A stretch of 64,000 nt of DNA from NCBI GenBank assembly GCA_965227255.1, contig CBDDFS010000002.1, positions 930,001 to 994,000 on the forward strand, in the 5' to 3' direction. The position numbers were made by a program, and so were the translations under genes. Each line of letters opens with the position of its first letter. Positions within the stretch are counted from its first letter, which is position 1. The notes below the pieces were generated by a model. The model was not told where the DNA came from, did not search any database, and was given only the letters and a program-made list of their open reading frames with translations. The DNA comes from CBDDFS01 sp965227255 (lineage in GTDB: Bacteria > Bacteroidota > Bacteroidia > Flavobacteriales_E > Vicingaceae). Positions 51,791-61,121 of the stretch are shown here, in pieces.

Positions 51791-52483
51791 ATGGCATTGA
51801 TACTTGGCATAGAAACATCTTCAACAAACTGTTCGGTTGCACTATTTGAAAATGGCAATGTCATTTCCTCAAAAGAAAATGATCAGGGATATACACATTC
51901 TGAAAATCTCCACCTTTTTATTCAAAGTGTCATAGAAAGTGCGGATGTGAAACTAAAGAACCTTGATGCAATCATTGTTGGTGCCGGTCCAGGATCATTT
52001 ACAGGTTTGAGAATTGGTGTTGCTACGGCAAAAGGTCTCTGTTATTCTTTGTCGATTCCCCTTATTTCAATGCCCAGTTTGTTGAATTTATCTGTTGGAG
52101 CCAAAGAAGTACTTATACCAAATGATGAAATCAACTACTGTCCCTTAATTGACGCCAGAAGAATGGAGGTATATACAGCTTTTTATTCTTCTGATCTAAC
52201 CGAGCTAGAAGGGGCCAGCGCTATTGAGGTAGATGAGAATTCATTTTCACAGCACCTGGAAAGAGGTAAAATGTGCTTTTTCGGTGATGGGATGCCAAAA
52301 ATCAAAAGCTTTTATGAAGGTCATGAAAATGCTCTATTCCTTGATGACATTCAGCCATCCGCAATTCATATGGGTAAAACAGCTGAAGAGAAATTCGAAG
52401 CACAATCCTTTGAAGATACGGCTTATTACGAGCCTTTTTATCTCAAAGGTTTTCACTTTACCACTCCCAAGAAAAAGGTCTGA
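51791..52483 (+). CDS. tsaB: tRNA threonylcarbamoyladenosine biosynthesis protein TsaB
   Basis: TsaB is the inactive ASKHA partner that holds TsaD and TsaE in the complex making t6A37 on tRNAs. The 230-residue protein has ILGIETSSTNCSVALFENG, GYTHSENLHLFIQ, IIVGAGPGSFTGLRIGVATAKGL and PLIDARRMEVYTAFY, all diagnostic. It starts two bases after the TolC gene, so the two are probably co-transcribed despite unrelated roles. Length is normal. Confidence 0.96.
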   Translation: MALILGIETSSTNCSVALFENGNVISSKENDQGYTHSENLHLFIQSVIESADVKLKNLDAIIVGAGPGSFTGLRIGVATAKGLCYSLSIPLISMPSLLNLSVGAKEVLIPNDEINYCPLIDARRMEVYTAFYSSDLTELEGASAIEVDENSFSQHLERGKMCFFGDGMPKIKSFYEGHENALFLDDIQPSAIHMGKTAEEKFEAQSFEDTAYYEPFYLKGFHFTTPKKKV

Positions 52484-52608
52484 ACATAGGTTCAAACCTC
52501 TATTGATTTCGTCTGAATTTTAAATCAATTCTGATTACATCAGTTTGAAAATCAATTTATTCTGAATAAATTCGGGCTTACCGAACCTGTTTCGCCAAGC
52601 TCAACCAA

Positions 52609-55600
52609 ATGCCTAATCCAATAAAACTTCTTTTTATTGCCGTCATCTGTCACCTCTTTTTTGCAGGTTTGGTCAATGCGCAAACCTTAGACGAATTGCC
52701 CGGGACCAATGTGGATGCCTTGAATGACCTGGCTGAAAAATGGAGTGCTGAGCGACAATTGAATTTGCAAAAAGCCCTTGAGGTAGCAGAAGAATCTGGC
52801 TCGCCAATTCGCATAGAACATGAGGACGGCAGCATAATGGAATTGCAGGGAATAAGTGAATCCGGACAACTTCTTTATTACAAAACCGGAAATCTCGACG
52901 CAGCTAGAACCGTTTCAACAGATCTTGTTTGGCCCTTGGGTGGATTAGGCTACACTTTATCGGGTGACTCCATGACCATTCATGAATGGGACGGTGGTGG
53001 AGTAAGAACCACACATCAGGAATTTACGGGCCGGGTGACACAGCAGGATGCTCCCTCAGGTCTAAGCGATCATGCCACGCATGTAGCCGGAACAATTATG
53101 GCTGCCGGAACGGTGAGCGCGGCGAAAGGAATGGCCTACGAGGCAGATCTGGATGCCTACGACTGGAATGATGATCTCATAGAAATGGCTACTGCTGCGG
53201 GTAATGGAATGATCATCTCGAACCATTCGTACGGTTATATTCTCGGTTTTTATTACAACAGCAGTGATGGGAATTGGTACTGGTATGGTGAGACTTCAAT
53301 AAGTCAAACGGAAGATTACCGTTTCGGATTTTATAATGACAATTCAGTCAATTATGATCAGCTGGCACTAAATGCTCCATACTACTTGATTTGTAAGTCG
53401 GCGGGAAATGATCGAGGTGATTATACTTCAGGAACTCATCGTGTTTGGAATGGTTCAAATTGGGTTGGTTCCAATACCAATAGAGATCCTGATGGTGGCG
53501 CTTCGGGATATGATTGTGTAGGTGATATAGGGAGCGCAAAGAATATTTTGACCGTAGGTGCCGTGAATGCTATTCCCACAGGATATTCTCAGCCATCCGA
53601 TGTGGTTATGAGCTCCTTCAGCGGCTGGGGCCCAACCGATGATGGAAGAATCAAACCCGATATTGTCGCCAATGGAGTTGGTGTGTTCTCTAGTTTGGCA
53701 GGTTCCAATTCCAGTTATGCTTCCTGGAACGGAACATCAATGTCCACACCAAGTGCAGCCGGTTCAATTCTATTGATTCAACAGCATAGTAAGAGAAAGA
53801 GAAAGTCTTACCTAAAGGCCGCAACATTAAAAGGTTTGATTATTCATACAGCTTCGGAAGCCGGTACTGATCCCGGACCGGATTATCAGAACGGTTGGGG
53901 TCTTCTGAATACGGCTGAGGCCGTTCATCACATTACTAATGATAGTTCAGAGCAAGAAATTATTGAGACTACTTTATACGATGGACAGACATATGAAGTC
54001 GATGTAATCTGTGATGGCAATAATCCGCTTTGGGTTACCATATCCTGGGCCGATCAGCCAGGCACACCCGCTACGCCTTCTCTGGATCCTACAAATTTGA
54101 TGTTGGTGAATGACCTTGATCTTAGAGTTATCTATAAAGACACACTCACTACGTTTTCTCCCTATGTTTTGAATCCTTCTCAACCGGGAAATGCAGCGAC
54201 AACCGGAGATAACTTTAGGGATAATGTAGAGCAGGTTTATATCGCAAATCCGTCCGCAGGAACTTACACGATTCAAATTACGCATAAGTCCTCACTAGCA
54301 TCGGCTCAGGATTTTTCAATTCTGAGCACAGGAGCTGTGATCGATAGCCTTGGACATACATGTTCAAATGTTATATCCAAGTTTCCCTATGTTGAGAATT
54401 TTGAAAGCTACGCTGTCTGCAACAATTCACCGGGAGCTTCATGTTTGCTTCAGAATATCAGTGGATGGGAAAATATTTCTGCCGATTCAATCGACTGGAC
54501 AGTTCATACGGGCACGACACCTACAAATCTTACCGGTCCAACTTCCTCATATAATCAAGGATCTGGTGCTGGTCAATTCCTGTATATGGAATCGAGTTTG
54601 ATCGGAAATCCAACGAAGATGGCCATTTTGGAAAGCCCTTGCTTTGATTTTACCACCCTCACTGATCCGGAGATTATTTTTGCCTATCACATGGAAGGTA
54701 GTGATATGGGAAGTCTTTCATTGCAGGTTAACGATGGACTTTCTTGGAGGACAGTCTGGTTTGCCAGTGGTGATCACGGAAGCGGTTGGCAAAGTACCAA
54801 TGTTGATCTTAGTGTCTATGCAGGAGATTCTGTAAAAATGAGATTTGTAGGAGTCACGGGTACTGGTGAACTCTCAGACATTGGTCTCGACGAAATAAAA
54901 ATTATGTCAACGCCCCAGTCCTGCCTGAAAGTGATCGAAACGTTCCCTTATAACGAGGACTTTGAGAGTCTGACCTTATGTTCAGATTATCCCGCCGATG
55001 CATGCGCTTTAGATGAAACTACCGGATGGCGAAATGAATTGGGTGACAATATTGATTGGACAGTTGACAATGGAGGTACAGGTTCTTCAAATACAGGGCC
55101 GAGTACTGATTATAATCCGGGAAATTCAACCGGAAATTATCTCTATACCGAGGCCTCTGTCAGTGGTCTGGGTTTTCCGAGCAAACAAGCCCTGCTTACC
55201 AGTCCTTGTTTTGATCTTCAGAATTTACAGAATACCGAATTATCGTTTGCATATCACATGTATGGCTCCACTATGGGCAGTTTGACAGTTGAAGTGAACG
55301 ATGGTGGAAGTTGGAACCAGGTTTGGACACTAAGCGGAGACCAGGGCAATGCATGGGATACGGCCCGACTTAATCTTTCTGCCTATGATGGAAAAGTGAT
55401 TCAGGTTCGATTTAATGCCATTACGGGGTCAAACTGGGTATCAGATATTGCTATAGATGATATCACGGTTCAGGAAATTAATGTTCCGGATTTTATCTCT
55501 GCGCAAAGTGGCAATTGGCATGTTGGTAGCACCTGGGTTGGAGGTGTTGCGCCTGACAAACAGTTTCACAATGTTCAGATCGTTAGTGGACATACTGTAA

Positions 55601-57813
55601 CACTTGCGGCTAATCATCGCGCCCACAATTTCACACTGGATCAAAATGCAAAACTGGTGCTGGATGGAAATGAATTCACAGTTTCAGGGAATCTGACCCT
55701 GGATGGTAATTCAGATACCACGGGAAGCATTATTCTGGAAGGAAGTAGCATACAGGGAATTTTTGCCAAAGATTTTACTTATAACATCTTGCAGTTAAAC
55801 AATGCCAGTGGGGCTTTAATGGTTTCCGGTCAGCATAACATTCGCAGAGGACTGGTTATTGAAAACGGTGTTTTAATCACGAATGATTCACTTAGGCTAT
55901 TGTCCGATTCTCTTGGAACGGCATATGTCGCTGAAATCTCCGGTGGTGGCGTGAGTGGAAATATTACGGTAGAAAGATATTTGAATGAATCCTCCAGCGC
56001 TTTCTGGTATATGGTTGGAGCACCTGTGAATGGAACGGATCTTGCAGATTGGAATGATGATGTTTTTATGTCGGGATTCCCCGGTTCAAATGGAAGTTGG
56101 GGTCCTACTGTATATAAATACGATGTTTCCAATGTTTCGGTTGGTGGTGACTATTCCGAAGGTTATGTGGCGCCTTCCAATGTAACTGACGATCTAAATC
56201 CAGGTGAAGGATGGTTGGTATGGACGAGTAGCAGTCCACAGACAATAGCCGCTACAGGAAGTCTGAATTCAGGTTTTGAGGCGCTCAATATTCCGTATAA
56301 TACAAATCCTACGGGTGGAGAGACGAAAAGGGGATGGGCATTGGTAGCAAATCCTTATCCGGCACCGGTGTTGTGGAGCGATGTTACAAAGATAAATCTG
56401 GAAACTACGGAAGCATACATGTCAAAACCTGATGGAAATTACTGGGCATGTTCTGCAGATAACATTGATACCATTTATTCAGGTGAGGCATTCTGGGTTC
56501 AGGCTGATGTGGGTAGTGGACTGCTCATCTTCCTTGAATCAGATAAGGTGGTTGGAAATGATGGTTATAACAACAGACTTATCGGAAAGCCAACTTTTGA
56601 AAGTCCGCTCAAGATGGAGTTGACTTATGCGCGAAACACCAATTACTCAGATTACTCTGTCATTCGTTTTGGAGGCGATACGAATTCAGTTCATTTCGAC
56701 AGAACTTACGGGGAGGCTTTGAAAATCCCTAATTCACATGGAGTAATGCCCAATATTGCTTCCTATTCGGCTCTTGATAATGCGGAGATTTATTACAATA
56801 ATCTGAATCCTGCAGATTCAAACTGGACCATTCCTCTCTATGTCTGGAAACATTATTCTCAAAACAGAAATGAATCGTTTACCATTGAATTTCAGGGTAT
56901 AGAAGAATGGAATGATAATAACCGCTGTCTGACCATTGGTGATTCACTGAATAATATCGCGCAATCCTTGAATTCGGCAAACAATAAATATTCCTGGACG
57001 GTGTTTGATACGGTAAAAAGTAAATATCTCTTCTTGAATCATAGCGTGCCCCTCGATATTGCTGTCACCAATGTAAGTTGTTTCAATGGTAACGATGGTG
57101 AAATTACAGTTGTTGGAAAAGGCTTTGGAATGCACACATTTACCTGGAAGAATTCACGCGACAGTGTGATCTACATTGACAATTCGAATTCGTCCAGTAC
57201 ATTGTCGGGCTTGACTCCAGGGACCTATCATGTGGAGGTAACAAATAATGAAGGCTGCGGTACAATAAGCAGTCAAATTGAAGTTGGAGAACCTGTTCAT
57301 CCGGTGATTTCAAAATTCAGTATGGATCGGGATACTATATGGTTAAATGGCAACACTCAGGTTTCATTCTCTAATCTTTCGAGTAATTCCAAAGATTACT
57401 TCTGGTCATTCGGTGATGGGAATGTCTCTGATTTAAAGGATCCGATGCACCATTACACGGAGGCCGGCAGGTATAAGGTGAAGTTAATTTCTGAAAACGG
57501 TAAATGTCGGGACAGCTCTCAAAAGATACTTACCGTTGTCGATAATGTATCTGTTGAAGATATAAGAAGGTCAGAAAGTCTTAGAATTTTTGCATCGAGC
57601 AAAACGATTCATGTCGACTTTGACTTTTCTGAAAGATTTGACGGAAGAATTGAGTTGATTGACGTTCTTGGTAGGCAGCTCATCGATCCAATTATCCTGA
57701 ATAATGTGTCTTCAGGTTTGGAAGAAATTATACTCAATTCCTATGAAGGAGCGATAATTGTAAATCTTTACAGGGATGAGGCGGTATACTCTGAGAAAGT
57801 AATTCTCAACTAA
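52609..57813 (+). CDS. Secreted subtilisin-like protease with MAM, G8-like and PKD domains and type IX sorting signal
   Basis: This 1734-residue secreted protein has a signal peptide ending near LVNAQ. The S8 protease domain shows catalytic Asp128 (HEWDGGG), His155 (SDHATHVAGTIM) and Ser377 (NGTSMSTPSAAG). A prodomain is short or absent. A convertase-like beta domain (about 440-580) is followed by two MAM-like jelly rolls (about 590-765 and 770-960, each C-FPY-x-E-x-FES...). A segment SGNWHVGSTWVGGVAPDKQ opens a G8-like region. A late PKD domain (FWSFGDGNVSDLKDPMHHY) and a weak T9SS sorting domain (SVEDIRRSESLRIF...YSEKVILN) close the protein. It is a likely surface or secreted protease for proteins in the medium. 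Confidence 0.9.
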   Translation: MPNPIKLLFIAVICHLFFAGLVNAQTLDELPGTNVDALNDLAEKWSAERQLNLQKALEVAEESGSPIRIEHEDGSIMELQGISESGQLLYYKTGNLDAARTVSTDLVWPLGGLGYTLSGDSMTIHEWDGGGVRTTHQEFTGRVTQQDAPSGLSDHATHVAGTIMAAGTVSAAKGMAYEADLDAYDWNDDLIEMATAAGNGMIISNHSYGYILGFYYNSSDGNWYWYGETSISQTEDYRFGFYNDNSVNYDQLALNAPYYLICKSAGNDRGDYTSGTHRVWNGSNWVGSNTNRDPDGGASGYDCVGDIGSAKNILTVGAVNAIPTGYSQPSDVVMSSFSGWGPTDDGRIKPDIVANGVGVFSSLAGSNSSYASWNGTSMSTPSAAGSILLIQQHSKRKRKSYLKAATLKGLIIHTASEAGTDPGPDYQNGWGLLNTAEAVHHITNDSSEQEIIETTLYDGQTYEVDVICDGNNPLWVTISWADQPGTPATPSLDPTNLMLVNDLDLRVIYKDTLTTFSPYVLNPSQPGNAATTGDNFRDNVEQVYIANPSAGTYTIQITHKSSLASAQDFSILSTGAVIDSLGHTCSNVISKFPYVENFESYAVCNNSPGASCLLQNISGWENISADSIDWTVHTGTTPTNLTGPTSSYNQGSGAGQFLYMESSLIGNPTKMAILESPCFDFTTLTDPEIIFAYHMEGSDMGSLSLQVNDGLSWRTVWFASGDHGSGWQSTNVDLSVYAGDSVKMRFVGVTGTGELSDIGLDEIKIMSTPQSCLKVIETFPYNEDFESLTLCSDYPADACALDETTGWRNELGDNIDWTVDNGGTGSSNTGPSTDYNPGNSTGNYLYTEASVSGLGFPSKQALLTSPCFDLQNLQNTELSFAYHMYGSTMGSLTVEVNDGGSWNQVWTLSGDQGNAWDTARLNLSAYDGKVIQVRFNAITGSNWVSDIAIDDITVQEINVPDFISAQSGNWHVGSTWVGGVAPDKQFHNVQIVSGHTVTLAANHRAHNFTLDQNAKLVLDGNEFTVSGNLTLDGNSDTTGSIILEGSSIQGIFAKDFTYNILQLNNASGALMVSGQHNIRRGLVIENGVLITNDSLRLLSDSLGTAYVAEISGGGVSGNITVERYLNESSSAFWYMVGAPVNGTDLADWNDDVFMSGFPGSNGSWGPTVYKYDVSNVSVGGDYSEGYVAPSNVTDDLNPGEGWLVWTSSSPQTIAATGSLNSGFEALNIPYNTNPTGGETKRGWALVANPYPAPVLWSDVTKINLETTEAYMSKPDGNYWACSADNIDTIYSGEAFWVQADVGSGLLIFLESDKVVGNDGYNNRLIGKPTFESPLKMELTYARNTNYSDYSVIRFGGDTNSVHFDRTYGEALKIPNSHGVMPNIASYSALDNAEIYYNNLNPADSNWTIPLYVWKHYSQNRNESFTIEFQGIEEWNDNNRCLTIGDSLNNIAQSLNSANNKYSWTVFDTVKSKYLFLNHSVPLDIAVTNVSCFNGNDGEITVVGKGFGMHTFTWKNSRDSVIYIDNSNSSSTLSGLTPGTYHVEVTNNEGCGTISSQIEVGEPVHPVISKFSMDRDTIWLNGNTQVSFSNLSSNSKDYFWSFGDGNVSDLKDPMHHYTEAGRYKVKLISENGKCRDSSQKILTVVDNVSVEDIRRSESLRIFASSKTIHVDFDFSERFDGRIELIDVLGRQLIDPIILNNVSSGLEEIILNSYEGAIIVNLYRDEAVYSEKVILN

Positions 57814-57820
57814 AGGAAGA

Positions 57821-60130
57821 TTACTTTAGCAAGTAGACTGCACCAGAATAATCTTTTTCCTCTCCTTCTGAATCCCTGACTTTGAGTTTATACGGATACA
57901 TTCCCTGAGGACTGAGTTTAGAGTTGACTTTTCCGTCCCAGCCTTGATTTTCAGATTCATATATTTTTTCTCCCCATCTATTGAAAATGACCATGTGATA
58001 ATAGGCTATCTCAATACCACCTGGTTCAAAGATGGCATTGATACCATCACCATTTGGGGTGAATGAATTTGGAATAAACAATGATGACCGATGCTCTACT
58101 CTTATATAACTGGTGTCTACATATTCACAACCATTGGTATCAATTGCACTCAAAACCACATAATAAGTGCCTGTGTCCTGTAAATTGAATGTCACATTTG
58201 GTTGACAGATTTTTCCTACGTTTTGGATCTCCCAGCAGATCATACTTAATCCATCATCGGTCGCATTGAGATGAAAGTTTGATGAAGGATCGCTGACCAA
58301 TGGATTTATAGACTTATTAATGTCATTTTCCTCCAAACGATTAATGGTGAGGTCCAAGTAGATGATGCTGTCGCAACCAAAACGATTCCAGTACCATACC
58401 CTGTAAATACCAGACTCTTTATATGTTTTTCGTGCGTATTTGAACTTTTCACATTCAGATACATAAATCGTGTCTATTGATGTAGGATTGAAAGTAAGGT
58501 CCAGGAAGACTGTGCTATCGCATCCATCGAAGTTCTGAAAGATTTGCACATAGTTTCCTTCCTCTGTAAGCGTGTTGGAGCCAAATTTATATGGTGAGCA
58601 TGTAAGTACTGTATCGAATGTGGTATCATCAGTACATTCGCATTTGAGGCATATTTTCTGCAGATAACCGGCATTCATACCTTGGATTTTATTCAATGCA
58701 TAAGCTCCAACACCGGGGTCAACATCGGCAGAATCTCTAAGCATGCCCGTTGTATAAAGAAATTCATCTTCTTCGATGAAAATAGATCCTATTCGATCGT
58801 AAAACCTGCCACCAAAACGTCTTCCCCAATTGAAGTCACCGTCTTCTGTTAGGCTAACTAGATAAATATCTTCATAATGAACTCCCCCGAAGAAACCGGA
58901 ACTTCTATAAGGACGGGTGGAAACATTGTAAACACCGGGTCCAGGATCCAAATCCATGACTAGTTCGAATGTGCCTGAAAAAAATACGTTTCCATGATTA
59001 TCACATCGAACCAATGATGAAATCACTTCACTTCGGCTCTTCATATTAGCTGACCAAACATGATCTCCATAAGAATCGTACTTTGCGATGAATCCGTTCT
59101 GATACTGGATGTTTGTCCAATCTACTTTATAGGTAATTCTCGGATGACTTTTGAAGTACATCGAATCATTGAATGTACCAGTGATGTACGTATTTCCGCT
59201 CGAATCCACATCCATGCCTCTGATGAGTACACCGGCAGTTCCACCAATGGTTTCTACCCAAATTAAATTGGCATTGCTGTCTAGCTTTTGGATGAATCCT
59301 GCAGATTGTGGTGCGTCAGCTTTAATTATTCTTTGGCTAGGACCGGGTTTGAAATCAGCAGAATTAGAAAAATAACCAGCCAAAATGTAGTTGTTGTCTT
59401 TATCGCATTTAAGGCCAGCATTATAAGCTGAACCATTCACCTCACAATTTGCAAAGGCCCATTTAAGCTCTAGGTTCCGGCTGTACTTTGCTATATAACC
59501 GTGATCCCGGTTCCATGTATCTACTATATATGTAGATGTGTCACCATCAAAGTCGATTTCACCGTCCATGAATCCTGTGATCAAAATGCTACCATTATTA
59601 TCCTGAATCAATTCAGTAGGCCAAATCCTTCCCCCTTCAATGGAAATGCTTTGTATGTAATTCCCGTTCAGGTCAAATTTTGCAATGAAGGTGAAATTGT
59701 AACTTCCTCCGCTGCTGTGATAACCTCCAGGTCCGTTCGGGTCAAAATCTATGCTTCCGTTATAGACATCTCCGGCAACATATAAAAAATCATCATCTGA
59801 AATCAGCGTATGAGTCATTCTGATTATGGAGTTGTTTTGATAAACCTTGATCCATAATTGATTTCCCGCACTATCATATTTTGTAATATAGGCATCACCC
59901 AGAGAAGTTGTGGAATGGTATTTATTGGCTGGGCCGGGATCAAGATCTACACTTCCAATAAAACCTCCGGCCATATATAAATTCCGATCTTCATCCATGG
60001 AAATATCACCCATCGCAGAGGCATTTTGATCATTACCTATGATACCTTTGGCCCATCGAAATTGAGGCCCTTGAGCGAAGGTTTCAATTGATAGAAAAAT
60101 CAATAAAACGAATGCCTTATTTCTTAACAT
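57821..60130 (-). CDS. Secreted repeat protein with gliding-type C-terminal domain
   Basis: This 769-residue exported protein starts with MLRNKAFVLLIFLSIETFAQ. About 500 residues of repeats follow, of the type AKYDSAGNQLWIK, ISDDDFLYVAGD and DLDPGP, resembling SBBP-like beta-propeller blades. Then come two Cys-centred motifs (FDGCDSTVFLDLTF and FGCDSIIYLDLTI) and a PKD-like part. The last 90 residues (SLFIPNSFTPNGDGINAIFE, VIFNRWGEKIYES, GWDGKVNSKLSPQGMYPYKL) are the gliding-motility-associated type B sorting domain. It is probably a SprA substrate. It ends seven bases from the convergent protease gene. Confidence 0.88.
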   Translation of the reverse strand: MLRNKAFVLLIFLSIETFAQGPQFRWAKGIIGNDQNASAMGDISMDEDRNLYMAGGFIGSVDLDPGPANKYHSTTSLGDAYITKYDSAGNQLWIKVYQNNSIIRMTHTLISDDDFLYVAGDVYNGSIDFDPNGPGGYHSSGGSYNFTFIAKFDLNGNYIQSISIEGGRIWPTELIQDNNGSILITGFMDGEIDFDGDTSTYIVDTWNRDHGYIAKYSRNLELKWAFANCEVNGSAYNAGLKCDKDNNYILAGYFSNSADFKPGPSQRIIKADAPQSAGFIQKLDSNANLIWVETIGGTAGVLIRGMDVDSSGNTYITGTFNDSMYFKSHPRITYKVDWTNIQYQNGFIAKYDSYGDHVWSANMKSRSEVISSLVRCDNHGNVFFSGTFELVMDLDPGPGVYNVSTRPYRSSGFFGGVHYEDIYLVSLTEDGDFNWGRRFGGRFYDRIGSIFIEEDEFLYTTGMLRDSADVDPGVGAYALNKIQGMNAGYLQKICLKCECTDDTTFDTVLTCSPYKFGSNTLTEEGNYVQIFQNFDGCDSTVFLDLTFNPTSIDTIYVSECEKFKYARKTYKESGIYRVWYWNRFGCDSIIYLDLTINRLEENDINKSINPLVSDPSSNFHLNATDDGLSMICWEIQNVGKICQPNVTFNLQDTGTYYVVLSAIDTNGCEYVDTSYIRVEHRSSLFIPNSFTPNGDGINAIFEPGGIEIAYYHMVIFNRWGEKIYESENQGWDGKVNSKLSPQGMYPYKLKVRDSEGEEKDYSGAVYLLK

Positions 60131-60257
60131 AAGTCCTTGATTATTTGACTTATATAAAGTTAATCATTTCATGAATTGATATTACGTTGAATGTATATGT
60201 CCTGGAAATCAAATGATGAAAACCCCTTTTGCATTTCTAAATAAATTCTAAGAGGCT

Positions 60258-61121
60258 CTATTTTCGAATATACGTGATCTTGTGGATGCTCATCTTACCT
60301 GTGTGCTCATTCCTTTTTAGATCCAGTTCAGGTAGGCCGTCCTCTCTGTAAGAGATTTTCCTTGTGTACTCTAATTCTCCTTCTTTATAATATTTCTCTT
60401 CGACTAATCCGTATTCATTGTATGTGAATTCTTTCCTCCAGGGATACATCAGATTACTGGAGTATTTTTCATCGATAGAGATCAAGTCATTACCCGAGTA
60501 GTTGAGTTCAGTAGTTTTTTCCCACTTTCCTCTCCGGTCATAAGATTTTATTGTGGTCACTTTTCCGCTGGTCTTCTCGATCTTATGATTCTTGTATTTG
60601 GTGCCAAAACGATTGTAAACTTCGATATATGTTTCACCATAATGAATGGAATCTGACCACATTAATTTTTCGTCGTATATGTTCTCATTCCATTGTTGGG
60701 TTCTTTTCATCTGATAGTTCTCATGCTTCGAGATTTTGCCCTCATCATATTTATAGAGATCTACATATGTATACAGAGGATCGTGTACAACCTGAACAGA
60801 AATTCTTTCCTTTTCATCACGTATATAGATATTCACCACACTGTCTCTTCTTTTTCTGAAAGGGCTGATAACAATACGATCTGCGATATTGCCATTGTCA
60901 TCAAAGTGGTAATAAACTTCATTTTTGGAATCCTTGATAATATCCATGTCATATTTATAGGATACCTCGAACACGGCCCCTTTTACCTTATGCTTAGAGA
61001 TCAATTCTTTGTCGAATAGTAGATCCTTTTTACTCATGTCTACGAATATATCCTGACAATAAGAGGTCGGCAATGCAATTAAAAATGCAATGAAAGGTAA
61101 CAGGAATCGAAGAAGACTCAC
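60258..61121 (-). CDS. Exported protein with YD-like repeats, unknown function
   Basis: This 287-residue protein has signal sequence VSLLRFLLPFIAFLIALPTSYC. The body consists of short tyrosine-rich strands such as YKYDEGKISKHEN, YNRFGTKYKNH, TTIKSYDRRGKW, FTYNEYGLVEEKYYKEG and SYREDGLPE. These look like a degenerate series of YD/RHS-type or MORN-like hairpins but are too short for a toxin. It starts with GTG overlapping the DUF255 stop by one base (TAGTG), so both genes are expressed together. Function unknown. Confidence 0.72.
   Translation of the reverse strand: MSLLRFLLPFIAFLIALPTSYCQDIFVDMSKKDLLFDKELISKHKVKGAVFEVSYKYDMDIIKDSKNEVYYHFDDNGNIADRIVISPFRKRRDSVVNIYIRDEKERISVQVVHDPLYTYVDLYKYDEGKISKHENYQMKRTQQWNENIYDEKLMWSDSIHYGETYIEVYNRFGTKYKNHKIEKTSGKVTTIKSYDRRGKWEKTTELNYSGNDLISIDEKYSSNLMYPWRKEFTYNEYGLVEEKYYKEGELEYTRKISYREDGLPELDLKRNEHTGKMSIHKITYIRK

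Noticed and set aside
57810..57829. CTAAAG/CTTTAG inverted repeat between convergent genes as a bidirectional terminator
   Set aside because: Only a 6-bp AT-rich stem with an 8-base loop and no T-run; too weak to call.
60258..61121. RHS/YD-repeat toxin
   Set aside because: Only 287 residues, no RHS core motif or toxin tip, and no immunity gene next to it.
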